Positions 40,613 through 48,797 of a stretch of DNA of 64,000 nucleotides are shown piece by piece (positions within the stretch are counted from its first letter, which is position 1; each line of letters opens with the position of its first letter). Source of the stretch: Bog-473 sp052148295 (lineage in GTDB: Bacteria; Actinomycetota; Acidimicrobiia; Acidimicrobiales; RAAP-2); NCBI GenBank assembly GCA_052148295.1, contig JBKQIP010000065.1:5809-69808 (forward strand), in the 5' to 3' direction. The notes below the pieces were generated by a model. It was not told where the DNA came from, made no database searches, and worked only from the letters and a program-made list of their open reading frames with translations. Position numbers and translations under genes: made by a program.

Positions 40613-41665
40613 TCATGGTCGCGGCGCCGCCGTCGCGTCGAGAACCCCGCGTACGACGTGCACGGCCTGTTCGATGCTCTCGTCACCCTCGAACAAGAGC
40701 ACGCGATGGGCCAGACATCCGGTGGCCACCGACTTGACATCGTCGGGGACGACATAGCTCCGCGACGACAGCACGGCCCGGGCCTGCGCGCAGCGGATGA
40801 GCCAAATCGCGGCACGCGGGCTGGCTCCGAGTCGCACCCCCGGCGCGGACCGGGTGGCACGACAGATGTCGACGGCATATTCGGCCACCGTGGGAGACAC
40901 CACGACCGTTTCGGTCGCCTGTTGGGCGGCCAACCAGTCCGTGGTGGTGCAGGCCGAACGCAGATTGGCCAGTGCATGCTTCCCGCCTTCTCGCAGCGCG
41001 AGACGGGCCTCGTCGGCGGCATCGGGATACCCGAGCGGCGTCGCCATGGCGAAACGGTCGAGCTGGCTCTCCACCAGCGGGAACGTGCCCCGCTGTGAGC
41101 GCGGGTTCTGTGTGGCGATCACCATGTGAGGACAGGGGAGTGGCCATGAGTCGCCATCGATGCTCACCTGCTGTTCTTCCATGGTCTCGAGGAGCGCCGA
41201 CTGCGTCCGGGGTGGGGTGCGGTTCAACTCGTCGACCAGCACGATGTGGGCGAAGACCGGTCCCCGCCGGAATTCCCAGGTACCGCCGTCGGGGGAGTAC
41301 ACCGAGACCCCGGTGACGTCTGAGGGGAGGAGGTCCGGGTGGCCCTGGATCCGCGACAGTTCCGCGCCGAGGGTGGTGGCCAGCGCTCGGGCCAGCACGG
41401 TCTTTCCCACCCCGGGGACATCCTCGATGAGGAGATGTCCGCCGGAGAGAGCGGCGACGGCGGCCGCGGTCAGCGCATCCGGCGAGCCCAGCAGGACCTT
41501 GCCGAGATTGCCCACGATGTCCGCTCCCAGCGCGATGGTCGCATCGAGGTCGAGCACCCGCAGGAAGGGCTGTTCGACGCCGTCAGGAGCGGCTTCGCCC
41601 CCGACACGGTGAGGGACCTGGTACACCGGTACCCCCGACCGATCTCCGGTGTGGGCCGGCTCCAT
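40613..41665 (-). CDS. MoxR-family AAA+ ATPase
   Basis: A 350-residue AAA+ ATPase: LIEDVPGVGKTVLARALATT is the Walker A, FAHIVLVDELNRTPPRTQSA the Walker B, MVIATQNPRSQRGTFPLVES sensor 1 (MoxR signature), and a C-terminal lid with VRLGASPRAAIWLIRCAQAR. MoxR proteins act as chaperones for envelope or metal-containing complexes. ATG 41665 (MEPAH) is preferred to a start 19 codons upstream. It is the first gene of the operon with DUF58 and the transglutaminase. Confidence 0.9.
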   Translation of the reverse strand: MEPAHTGDRSGVPVYQVPHRVGGEAAPDGVEQPFLRVLDLDATIALGADIVGNLGKVLLGSPDALTAAAVAALSGGHLLIEDVPGVGKTVLARALATTLGAELSRIQGHPDLLPSDVTGVSVYSPDGGTWEFRRGPVFAHIVLVDELNRTPPRTQSALLETMEEQQVSIDGDSWPLPCPHMVIATQNPRSQRGTFPLVESQLDRFAMATPLGYPDAADEARLALREGGKHALANLRSACTTTDWLAAQQATETVVVSPTVAEYAVDICRATRSAPGVRLGASPRAAIWLIRCAQARAVLSSRSYVVPDDVKSVATGCLAHRVLLFEGDESIEQAVHVVRGVLDATAAPRP

Positions 41666-42072
41666 CAGCGTGATGCTACTTGGCCGACCCCTCCACCCAC
41701 GGCCATCGGTGCTCGGCGGCATCCCCGGGCGAAGAAGAGGGGGACTGACGTTCCTCCGCGATGAATTCGCGTCGTCGTTCCGGTCAGTACTCCCGAAGGA
41801 CCACAGCCCTCTGGGCGAGTCGCTGTGAGTGAGAACGAGGAGGACAGCGTGCTGCCGTTGAACGACACCATGGCCCGAGACCTACTGCAGCGGGAGCGCG
41901 AGCTCGCGCCGGTGGCCGGCACCCGGGCGCGGCGTCGGAGGTGGTCCGCCAGAAGGTCCCGCAGCCTCGGAACCCCATGCCCGCGGAGCCCGGGACTCTC
42001 ACTGGTACGACAACCGTCCGCGTGGGCCGGACCAGCCGAGCGCGGGCCCCACTCTGGTGCGATGATGGCCTG

Positions 42073-43149
42073 ATGGGAGATCCAAAGCGCGTCGTCATCT
42101 GGGGTACGGGATTCGTCGGGAAGATGGTCATCCCCGAAGTGTTGCGCCACCCGGCGTTCGAGCTGGTCGGCGTGGGAGTGAACAACCCGGACAAGGTCGG
42201 CAGGGATGTCGGCGAGATCTGCGGGATCGGGCCGACGGGGATCGCCGCTACCGACGACCTCGAGGGGCTGATCTCCCTACGGCCCGATGCACTCGTCCAT
42301 TACGGGCCGACCGCGGCCCATGCCTCCGAGAACCTGCGGGACATCGGGGCCTTCCTCCGGGCCGGCATCGATGTCTGCTCGACCGCCATGACACCGTGGG
42401 TGTGGCCGAGCATGAGCCTCAATCCTCCGACGTGGATCGAGCCGATCGCCGAAGCGTGTGCGGACGGCGGGGCCTCATGTTTCACCACGGGAATCGACCC
42501 CGGGTTCGCCAACGATCTGTTCCCGATGACGCTGATGGGCCTGTGTGGGGAGGTGCGGACGGTGAAGGCCCTCGAGATACTCGACTACCAGCACTATGAG
42601 GGGGATTATGCCGACGAGATGGGCATCGGTCGTCCCCCCGAGTACACGCCGCTGCTCGAGCACACGGACATCCTGGTGATGTCGTGGGGGGCGACGGTAC
42701 CGATGATGGCCCACGCCGTCGGGGTCGAGCTCGACGAGATCACCACGACGTGGGAGAAGTGGGTCACCGAGAAGCCCATCGACACCGCCAAAGGGGTCAT
42801 CAACCCTGGAGAAGTCGCGGCCATACGGTTCACCATCAATGGGATCTACCGGGGCGAGCCTCGCATCTGCCTGGAGCACATCAACCGGATAGGGGCCGAT
42901 GCGGCACCGGGCTGGCCGCGCGGCACCCAGGACGACGTGTACCGCGTGGAGATCGAGGGCTCCCCGTCGATCACGCAGGAAACCAGTTTCCGGTTCACCG
43001 ACGGCAGCGGCCGGGATGCGGCCGCGGCGGGTTGTCTGTCCACGGGACTGCGGGCCCTCAATGCCGTGCCGGCCGTGAACCAGTTGCCGGCGGGATGGGT
43101 CACGGCGCTCGACCTGCCCCTGATCCCGGGGTACGGCACCATCCGATAG
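42073..43149 (+). CDS. Dihydrodipicolinate-reductase-like dehydrogenase
   Basis: A 358-residue NAD(P)-binding protein. VVIWGTGFVGKMVIPEVLRH is the Rossmann glycine loop, LVGVGVNNPDKVGRDVGEI follows, and the middle region ALVHYGPTAAHASENLRDIG, CFTTGIDPGFANDLFPMTL and EHTDILVMSWGATVPMMAHA fits the DapB-N/DHDPR-like family of actinobacteria of unknown function. True DapB is shorter (about 270) and has a tetrahydrodipicolinate motif not seen here. ATG 42073 is used. The gene is alone, with no lysine-pathway neighbours; it probably acts on a small oxo or hydroxy acid. Confidence 0.8.
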   Translation: MGDPKRVVIWGTGFVGKMVIPEVLRHPAFELVGVGVNNPDKVGRDVGEICGIGPTGIAATDDLEGLISLRPDALVHYGPTAAHASENLRDIGAFLRAGIDVCSTAMTPWVWPSMSLNPPTWIEPIAEACADGGASCFTTGIDPGFANDLFPMTLMGLCGEVRTVKALEILDYQHYEGDYADEMGIGRPPEYTPLLEHTDILVMSWGATVPMMAHAVGVELDEITTTWEKWVTEKPIDTAKGVINPGEVAAIRFTINGIYRGEPRICLEHINRIGADAAPGWPRGTQDDVYRVEIEGSPSITQETSFRFTDGSGRDAAAAGCLSTGLRALNAVPAVNQLPAGWVTALDLPLIPGYGTIR

Positions 43150-43172
43150 ATCGGCGAGGACGGGCGCCACCG

Positions 43173-43829
43173 TCACGAGTCGAGGAAGCGCAGGACTGCC
43201 AGCACGCGGCGGTGATCGGATTGAGACTCCGGCAGGTCGAACTTGGCGAAGATGCTGGCAATGTGTTTTTCGACCGTTCCCTCGGAGACCACGAGCTCGC
43301 CGGCGATGGCCGCGTTGGAGCGTCCCTCCGCCATGAGGGAGAGCACCTCCCTCTCGCGGGAGCTCAACACCGAGATGGAGTCGGTGCGCCGGGATGCCCC
43401 GATGAGTTGGGTCACGACCTCGGGGTCGAGCGCGGTTCCCCCGGACGCGACGCGAACGAGGGCGTCGACGAAATCCCCGACGTCGGCCACTCGGTCCTTC
43501 AGGAGGTAGCCGATCCCCGCCGCATCGTCGGCCAGCAGCTCGGCGGCATAACGCGTTTCGATGTATTGGGAGAACAGCAGGACCCCGAGCCCGTGATGGA
43601 GGTGGCGAAGGTCGAGGGCCGCCCGGAGCCCTTCGTCGGTGAACGTGGGCGGCATGCGGATGTCGACGATGGCCACGTCGGGACGGTCCCGCTCCACCGA
43701 CCGTCGTAGCGCATCGGGCTCGCTCACGGCATCGGTCACCACAAATCCCCGATCGACCAGGAGCTGGACCAGGCCGTCGCGCAAGATGGCCGAGTCTTCG
43801 GCGATCACGACGCGAATCGGACCCGTCAT
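43173..43829 (-). CDS. LuxR-family response regulator
   Basis: A 218-residue response regulator with a receiver domain (RVVIAEDSAILRDGLVQLLV; phospho-acceptor Asp in DVAIVDIRMPP; conserved Lys in GYLLKDR) and a C-terminal LuxR helix-turn-helix (LSSREREVLSLMAEGRSNAA, then SEGTVEKHIASIFAKF). Its ATG directly follows the histidine kinase stop (TAG then ATG), so the two form a two-component system. No target operator is visible in the window. Confidence 0.92.
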   Translation of the reverse strand: MTGPIRVVIAEDSAILRDGLVQLLVDRGFVVTDAVSEPDALRRSVERDRPDVAIVDIRMPPTFTDEGLRAALDLRHLHHGLGVLLFSQYIETRYAAELLADDAAGIGYLLKDRVADVGDFVDALVRVASGGTALDPEVVTQLIGASRRTDSISVLSSREREVLSLMAEGRSNAAIAGELVVSEGTVEKHIASIFAKFDLPESQSDHRRVLAVLRFLDS

Positions 43830-45164
43830 CTATGCCTGCAACGGCAGGTCCACGGTGACCACCGTGGGCCCGCCCGGCGGGCTGGCGATCTCGATCCTGC
43901 CGTCGACGGCATGCACGCGGTCGGTCAGTCCGCTCAATCCGCTCGACGACGAACCGGCGCGGGCCGGTCGTGCCCCTCCCACGCCGTCATCTCGCACCAC
44001 CGTGCGCAGCCACTGACCGTCTTGTGCGCACCTGATGCTCGCCCGGGAGGCATCGGCATGTTGGCCCACGTTGGCCAGGAGCTCCGCCACGCAGAAGTAG
44101 GCGATGGCCTCGATGGCGGGAGTGGGCCGGTCGTCGAGGGCAACCGTCAGCTCCGTCGGCACCGTGCTGCGCGCCGCCAGGGTGGAGAGCGCGCCCTCGA
44201 GCCCCACGTCGAGGGCGGGGGGATGGATGCCGCGGGCCAGGTCCCGCAGTTCGACGATGGCCTCCTTGGCGCCACGGTGTGCGTCGTTGACCAGCTGGCG
44301 TACTTGGACGAGGTCGGGGTGGTCGCTGTCGTCCAGTTTCTCCTTGGCCATCCCCAGGCGCAGGGCCAGAGCCACCAGCTGCGCTTGGGTGCCGTCATGG
44401 AGATCCCGTTCGATCCGTCGGAGCGTTGCGGCCGACGCGTCGACGGTCTGGGCGCGTGCGTGTTCGAGGGAGCGCACGCGGACGGTCGTGGCGTCGGGCC
44501 CCAGGAGGGACCGGATCAGGGAGCGGTCCAGGTACACCACACCCCGCACGGCCCAGGGTGCGACGAAGACCAGCATGACCCCGGTGCAGAAGATGGCGAA
44601 TCCGTGAATCCAGCCGGGGTTGGCGATGGACAGGTACCCCGGAGGGAAGACCGCCGGGACCAGGCCGAACACCGGGGGTTGGGCGGCGCCGCTGAACGGG
44701 TAGGTGAGGCACGTCAACGCGTCGTACCAGATGCTGAACGCCGCGAAGACGCCGATGACGGCCAACGGGACCTTCACGAGAATGTAGAGCACCGCCCGCC
44801 AACCGGTGCGGTCTCGGAGGGCCGACTGCAACCACCCCAGGTATCCCGGGCGGGGAGCGAAGGGTTCGGGATCCTCGATGTGCTCGCCGAGGATCCCTCG
44901 GGCCAGGTTGCGCTGGATGCCGCCGAGGCCCCGCGCGCCCCGGAGGGAGAGGCCGATGAGGGCGATGCCGAAAAAGGTGATGGCGAAGACCACACCGGCC
45001 GCCATGGTGAGCAGGACGAAGGCGATGCCGATGAACGCCAGTACGACGCCGACGAGAAGGAACCACAGCTCCGACCACGTCCGCTTGGTGAACGGGGTGC
45101 GCAGGGCGATGCGGGCGGTCCGGCGGGCCTGTGCCTCGAGCTCCTCGGAGACCACGATCACCAT
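43830..45164 (-). CDS. Sensor histidine kinase (HisKA_3)
   Basis: A 444-residue kinase with an N-terminal membrane sensor region of the PF13796 type: LWFLLVGVVLAFIGIAFVLL, AGVVFAITFFGIALIGLSLR, a third region AVLYILVKVPLAVIGVFAAF and a fourth GFAIFCTGVMLVFVAPWAVR. The HisKA_3 phospho-acceptor is in RRIERDLHDGTQAQLVALAL, and the ATP-binding domain has AELLANVGQHADASRASIR and DDGVGGARPARAGSSSSGLS. The signal is unknown. It is paired with the LuxR-type regulator immediately downstream. Confidence 0.9.
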   Translation of the reverse strand: MVIVVSEELEAQARRTARIALRTPFTKRTWSELWFLLVGVVLAFIGIAFVLLTMAAGVVFAITFFGIALIGLSLRGARGLGGIQRNLARGILGEHIEDPEPFAPRPGYLGWLQSALRDRTGWRAVLYILVKVPLAVIGVFAAFSIWYDALTCLTYPFSGAAQPPVFGLVPAVFPPGYLSIANPGWIHGFAIFCTGVMLVFVAPWAVRGVVYLDRSLIRSLLGPDATTVRVRSLEHARAQTVDASAATLRRIERDLHDGTQAQLVALALRLGMAKEKLDDSDHPDLVQVRQLVNDAHRGAKEAIVELRDLARGIHPPALDVGLEGALSTLAARSTVPTELTVALDDRPTPAIEAIAYFCVAELLANVGQHADASRASIRCAQDGQWLRTVVRDDGVGGARPARAGSSSSGLSGLTDRVHAVDGRIEIASPPGGPTVVTVDLPLQA

Positions 45165-45344
45165 CTCATCGTGCCTAGCATGGTCCGCTGCCCCGATCCG
45201 GCAGCACTCGCTGCCTCGTCATGCGCCAGCCGGTCCGGCGCTGCTCCTTCCAAGGTAGAGAGTTCCTGCCCCCGTGAACAGCCCGCTAGCGGGACTCTTC
45301 TCTGGGGGACAGCCCCCAGGCGAGGTGTCGGACCGGGACGGGGC

Positions 45345-46517
45345 TCAGGCGACCTGGGTCAACGGCGGCGGCCGGAATTCCTCGGGCTTGGGCCCGCGTC
45401 CCAGGTACCAACGGATGGCGGCGACGGTCCGCTCAGCGGCGTGCCCGTCGCCGTAGGGGTTCTGGGCCCGGGCCATGCGAGAGTGGAGTCTGGGGTCGTG
45501 GAGCAGGGTCGAGATCCGGGAGGCCACGTGGGTCTCCTCGGTCCCGATCAATTCGGCCGCCCCGGCGGCCACCGCCTCGGGGCGCTCGGTCACGTCGCGC
45601 AGCACCAGCACCGGCTTGCCCAAGCTGGGGGCTTCCTCCTGGATGCCCCCGGAGTCCGTGACCACGAAATCACTGCGCTTGAGGAGTTGCACGAACTCTC
45701 GGTAGGGCAGGGGATCGATGAGGCGGACGTTGTCGATGGAGCCGAGCACCGGCTCCAGGGTGGACCGTACGACCGGGTTCATGTGGGCCGGAAGGACGAA
45801 CACGACGTCGGGATTGGCGCGGGCCACGGTGGCCAGGGCGCGGGCGATCCCCGCCATGCGCTCGCCCCAGGCTTCCCGGCGGTGCACGGTGACCAGGACG
45901 ATCCGTCGCGCCGGTGTCAGCGGCTCCAGCGGCAGGGCCGCGCTCGGAGGATCGGAGCGGCCGGCGGTCCACCGCAGGGCGTCAATCACGGTGTTGCCCG
46001 TGCAGACGATGTGCGTGGCGGGAATGCCCTCGGCGCGCAAGTTCGCCACGGCCGATGGGGTCGGAGCCAGATGGAGACAGGCCAATTGCGAGATCAGGCG
46101 GCGGTTGACCTCTTCGGGATACGGCGCCATCGGATCACCGCTGCGGAGCCCGGCTTCGAGATGCACCACCGGGACCCGGCCGTAATACCCGGCCAGAGCG
46201 GCCGCGAAGGCAGACGTGGTGTCACCCTGGAGGACGACCAAAGCGGGGCCGAGGTGGCTGACCAGGCCGCTCAGGCCCTCGAGGGCCAAGCTGGTGATGT
46301 CGGCCAGCGTCTGACCCGGCCGGCTGATGTCCAGATCGTGGTCCGCCGCGATGCCGAACGTTTCGAGCACCTGGTCGAGCATGCGCCGGTGCTGTGCGGT
46401 GACGGCGACCACCGGCGCGAGGTCACCGCTCGATGCCAGCCCGGTCACGACCGGGGCCATCTTGATCGCCTCGGGTCGTGTGCCGAAGACGCACAGCACG
46501 CGCTCGGGCGTCGTCAC
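45345..46517 (-). CDS. wecB: UDP-N-acetylglucosamine 2-epimerase (non-hydrolysing)
   Basis: A 390-residue epimerase converting UDP-GlcNAc to UDP-ManNAc. VLCVFGTRPEAIKMAPVVT is the N-terminal signature, then LQGDTTSAFAAALAGYYGRV, VVHLEAGLRSGDPMAPYPEE (the key Glu/His/Arg segment), CTGNTVIDALRW, LVTVHRREAWGERM and VVTDSGGIQEEAPSLGKPVL. All usual active-site residues are present. It probably feeds a cell-surface polysaccharide. The next gene, 46,533, is on the same strand upstream. No UDP-ManNAc dehydrogenase is in the window. Confidence 0.93.
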   Translation of the reverse strand: MTTPERVLCVFGTRPEAIKMAPVVTGLASSGDLAPVVAVTAQHRRMLDQVLETFGIAADHDLDISRPGQTLADITSLALEGLSGLVSHLGPALVVLQGDTTSAFAAALAGYYGRVPVVHLEAGLRSGDPMAPYPEEVNRRLISQLACLHLAPTPSAVANLRAEGIPATHIVCTGNTVIDALRWTAGRSDPPSAALPLEPLTPARRIVLVTVHRREAWGERMAGIARALATVARANPDVVFVLPAHMNPVVRSTLEPVLGSIDNVRLIDPLPYREFVQLLKRSDFVVTDSGGIQEEAPSLGKPVLVLRDVTERPEAVAAGAAELIGTEETHVASRISTLLHDPRLHSRMARAQNPYGDGHAAERTVAAIRWYLGRGPKPEEFRPPPLTQVA

Positions 46518-46532
46518 CGGCGACCAGGCCGG

Positions 46533-47657
46533 TCAATGCTCGTCATGGCGATGCTGGATATGCCGGCGGGCGTGATCGTAGGGATCGAAGGAGGTGGCTT
46601 CGGGCAAGGCGAAATCTGGTTCAGGTGAAGCGTCGTGGTCGTCGGCGAGGGGTAGATGCTTGGCCAGACCGGCCTCTACGGCTGCGGCCACCGATGTGTC
46701 GATCATCTGGCGGAGCTCGTCCACCAGGCCGCTCAATTGGTCGGGATCGACTCTCGCCGTGAGCTCGACGTCCCCCTCGCCGTCCGCGGCGGGCCGGGGC
46801 ATCGCCGATTCGTCCCTTTGGGCCAGGGCGGAATGGACCGCCTCGACGACCAGTTCCTCGATGGACCCCAGGTCGACCTCTACGCTCATCTGGTTCAGGG
46901 CCTGTTGCACGGCGCGGCCGAAGATCTCGGCGTCGCTGACGGGGTTCCGGACGTCCTCGCTCACCGGAGTGATCTCGGCCTGCTCGACGGGGACGAGGAT
47001 CGAGCGGGAGGACGACACTCCGCCCCGGCCGTTCGTCCCGGCGACCGCCACGCCGTCCGCTGCCACGCCGTCCGCTCCGGCGCCGTCCGCTCCGACGCCG
47101 TCCGCTCCCACATCGTCGGGACCCACGCCGTTCGGACCCGCCCGCTCCGGGCCCCATGGGGCGAGAAGGTGCTCGTCGAGGCGCTGCCACGCGGCGACGG
47201 CCGACACCGTCCGGCTACCCTCGCCGGCAAAGCTGTCCAGTTCGGGGCCGAGGTACCGCAGGGGCGCGCCGTTGCCGCCGGCGAGCACCAGGCGGCGCAC
47301 GCCGTCGCCGTCCTCGGACCACACTTCGACCCATTCGCTCTCCGTGGCCAGGCGCCGGGCGTCGGCGAGCACGGCGTCGAGCGGCCGGGGATCGCTCGCC
47401 GCCACGCCATCGTCCTCCGAAGAGCGCAGATCGAACACGACGCCATCCGGCTCGGCGGCCGGTGTGGGCGCCAGGAACCACCGCACGCTGTCCAGGTGGC
47501 CCCGAGCGATGAGCGATTCCATCAGGTCGACCGCCAGGGCCCGGGTCGATGCCGGGCCGTTGCCCGCCGACTCGAGCAGCTGGCGCACGTGCGCGACCTC
47601 TGCACTCAGGCGCGGCGCGGCGGACGGCGGCGGATCATGGCGAGGCGTGGGTGGCAT
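46533..47657 (-). CDS. Hypothetical protein with a Gly-Ala-Asp-Gly repeat linker
   Basis: A 374-residue protein of unknown family. The N-terminal half (SAEVAHVRQLLESAGNGPAS, LMESLIARGHLDSVRWFLAP) looks globular with helices; the middle (about residues 185-215) is a repetitive Gly/Ala/Asp/Val linker (VGADGVGADGAGADGVAADG); the C-terminal part is acidic and helical (VEVDLGSIEELVVEAVHSAL, LSGLVDELRQMIDTSVAAAV). No signal peptide or membrane helix is seen. ATG 47657 has no strong ribosome-binding site. It is 15 bases upstream of wecB on the same strand and likely co-transcribed. The function is unknown. Confidence 0.6.
   Translation of the reverse strand: MPPTPRHDPPPSAAPRLSAEVAHVRQLLESAGNGPASTRALAVDLMESLIARGHLDSVRWFLAPTPAAEPDGVVFDLRSSEDDGVAASDPRPLDAVLADARRLATESEWVEVWSEDGDGVRRLVLAGGNGAPLRYLGPELDSFAGEGSRTVSAVAAWQRLDEHLLAPWGPERAGPNGVGPDDVGADGVGADGAGADGVAADGVAVAGTNGRGGVSSSRSILVPVEQAEITPVSEDVRNPVSDAEIFGRAVQQALNQMSVEVDLGSIEELVVEAVHSALAQRDESAMPRPAADGEGDVELTARVDPDQLSGLVDELRQMIDTSVAAAVEAGLAKHLPLADDHDASPEPDFALPEATSFDPYDHARRHIQHRHDEH
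47047..47106 (-). repeat. Four tandem 15-bp coding units
   Basis: Four units of GCCACGCCGTCCGCT or near copies in tandem (47,047-47,061, 47,062-47,076, 47,077-47,091, 47,092-47,106), continuing in degenerate form to about 47,136. They encode the flexible Gly-Ala-Asp-Gly linker of the hypothetical protein and could vary in copy number between strains. Confidence 0.75.
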
Positions 47658-47939
47658 GGGCTCCGTTCGGACACAGGAGTAACGACGAAGCCGGGTCGAA
47701 CCTACCAGGAGGTTTGTGAACATCCGGTGACGCCATCGGTCCGGCTCCTCACCCCCGCCCAAGCGGCGAACACAGTCGCCCGGAAAGAATTGAGATTCGA
47801 CCGCAATGATGCCGACGGTGCCACGTTCCGCTGCATAGGCCATTGCCAATGCCCCAGGGCTCGCCCCGAGGTTTCCATCGCCAGACGATCTACCTGAACG
47901 GAGGACAGGTGGTGGGCGGCGCGGTCCACAAGGAGATTG

Positions 47940-48134
47940 ATGTACGTAAGTGGAGGTCCAGGACCCGTCGTGACGGGCGCGGCCGGGACGGCAACGGGTA
48001 CGGGCTTGGCCTTCACCGGGTTCCCCATCATCGGCTTCACCATCGTCGGGGTGACCGCCATCGTGGTCGGCCTGGTGCTTCTGCGCGTCGCCCTGATGCG
48101 TCGCCACCCGCACGCTGAGGACGGGGAGGGATGA
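47940..48134 (+). CDS. Small membrane protein with LAFTG-type sorting signal
   Basis: A 64-residue protein: a short Gly/Thr/Pro-rich N-terminal part (MYVSGGPGPVVTGAAGTATG), then GLAFTGFP, a membrane helix (GFTIVGVTAIVVGLVLLRVA) and a positively charged end (LMRRHPHAEDGEG). LAFTG followed by a helix and Arg-Arg has the layout of an LPxTG/LAxTG cell-wall sorting signal, but there is hardly any protein in front of it and no export signal, so it may be a membrane peptide working with the sorting enzyme. AAGGAG precedes ATG 47940. Its stop overlaps the exosortase ATG (ATGA), so the two are coupled. Confidence 0.6.
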   Translation: MYVSGGPGPVVTGAAGTATGTGLAFTGFPIIGFTIVGVTAIVVGLVLLRVALMRRHPHAEDGEG

Positions 48135-48700
48135 CGGTGTCGCTGGCCCTGCCCTCGTGGTCCCGGCGAATCCGCGGACCGCAACTGGTGGCGGCCCTGC
48201 TCGTGGCGGCCGGCGTCGTCCTCCTGGTGGTCGAGAGCAGTATTCGCGATATCGAAGCGCACTTCTCCGCCTTCCTGATGAGCCTGACGGGTGTGGCCCA
48301 CGCGCACCCGATGGGCTATTCGGTGATCTTTCCCCAGGGCCATCAATGGATCGGCTACTCCATCACGGCCGGCTGCACCGCGACGCTGCTGGCCGTGCCG
48401 TTCTTCTTCATCAGCGCGGCCTTGCTCCTGACCCGACGGGTCAGCGTCGGCCGCGGCTTCCTGGGCCTGGTCGTGGTCGTGGCCCTGGTGTGGCTGGTCA
48501 ACCAGCTGCGACTGTTCCTCATCGGCGCCAGCATGCGGCTGTGGGGGTTCCAGACCGGGTACAACCGCAGCCACGTGCTGGCCGGGGGCGTGCTCTCGAC
48601 CCTCGGTGTGGCCATCGGCCTCGCCATCTTCCTGGGACTCATCGTGCGCGACCGGCGCACCACGGCCGGCCCTGACCTCCCCACCGGAGGTCCCGCATGA
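48131..48700 (+). CDS. Exosortase-family transpeptidase-like membrane protein
   Basis: A 189-residue polytopic membrane protein matching the exosortase/archaeosortase fold: helices at about 18-36, 83-101, 109-130 and 152-172. The catalytic residues are visible: Cys82 in SITAGCTATL, Arg127 in VNQLRLFL and His148 in YNRSHVLAGG. Exosortases cleave C-terminal sorting signals of surface proteins at the membrane and attach or transfer them. The neighbours are a 64-residue LAFTG protein (overlapping upstream), a secreted protein with a C-terminal anchor (downstream) and a glycosyltransferase, which is the gene company expected for this enzyme class. ATG 48131 is fixed by the overlap. Confidence 0.8.
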   Translation: MTVSLALPSWSRRIRGPQLVAALLVAAGVVLLVVESSIRDIEAHFSAFLMSLTGVAHAHPMGYSVIFPQGHQWIGYSITAGCTATLLAVPFFFISAALLLTRRVSVGRGFLGLVVVVALVWLVNQLRLFLIGASMRLWGFQTGYNRSHVLAGGVLSTLGVAIGLAIFLGLIVRDRRTTAGPDLPTGGPA

Positions 48701-48797
48701 CGTATCCCGGCGCACCACCCGCACCACCATCACGTCCCCATCCATACCCGATCGTCCAAGCAGTACCGATCCCGATCCCGATGAAATTGGAGTCCCA

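Noticed and set aside
42073..43149. Lysine-pathway dapB
   Set aside because: The Rossmann start fits, but the protein is about 90 residues too long and lacks the DapB substrate motif; called DHDPR-like only.
43911..46628. A 905-codon open frame on the plus strand opposite the histidine kinase and wecB
   Set aside because: Lies antisense to genes with clear family motifs; the sequence is His/Gly/Arg-rich low complexity, as expected for the reverse of high-GC codons.
47658..47936. Possible cyclic di-GMP riboswitch before the exosortase unit
   Set aside because: The GGEF genes made me look, but no GGGCAAACC-type core or paired arms were found.
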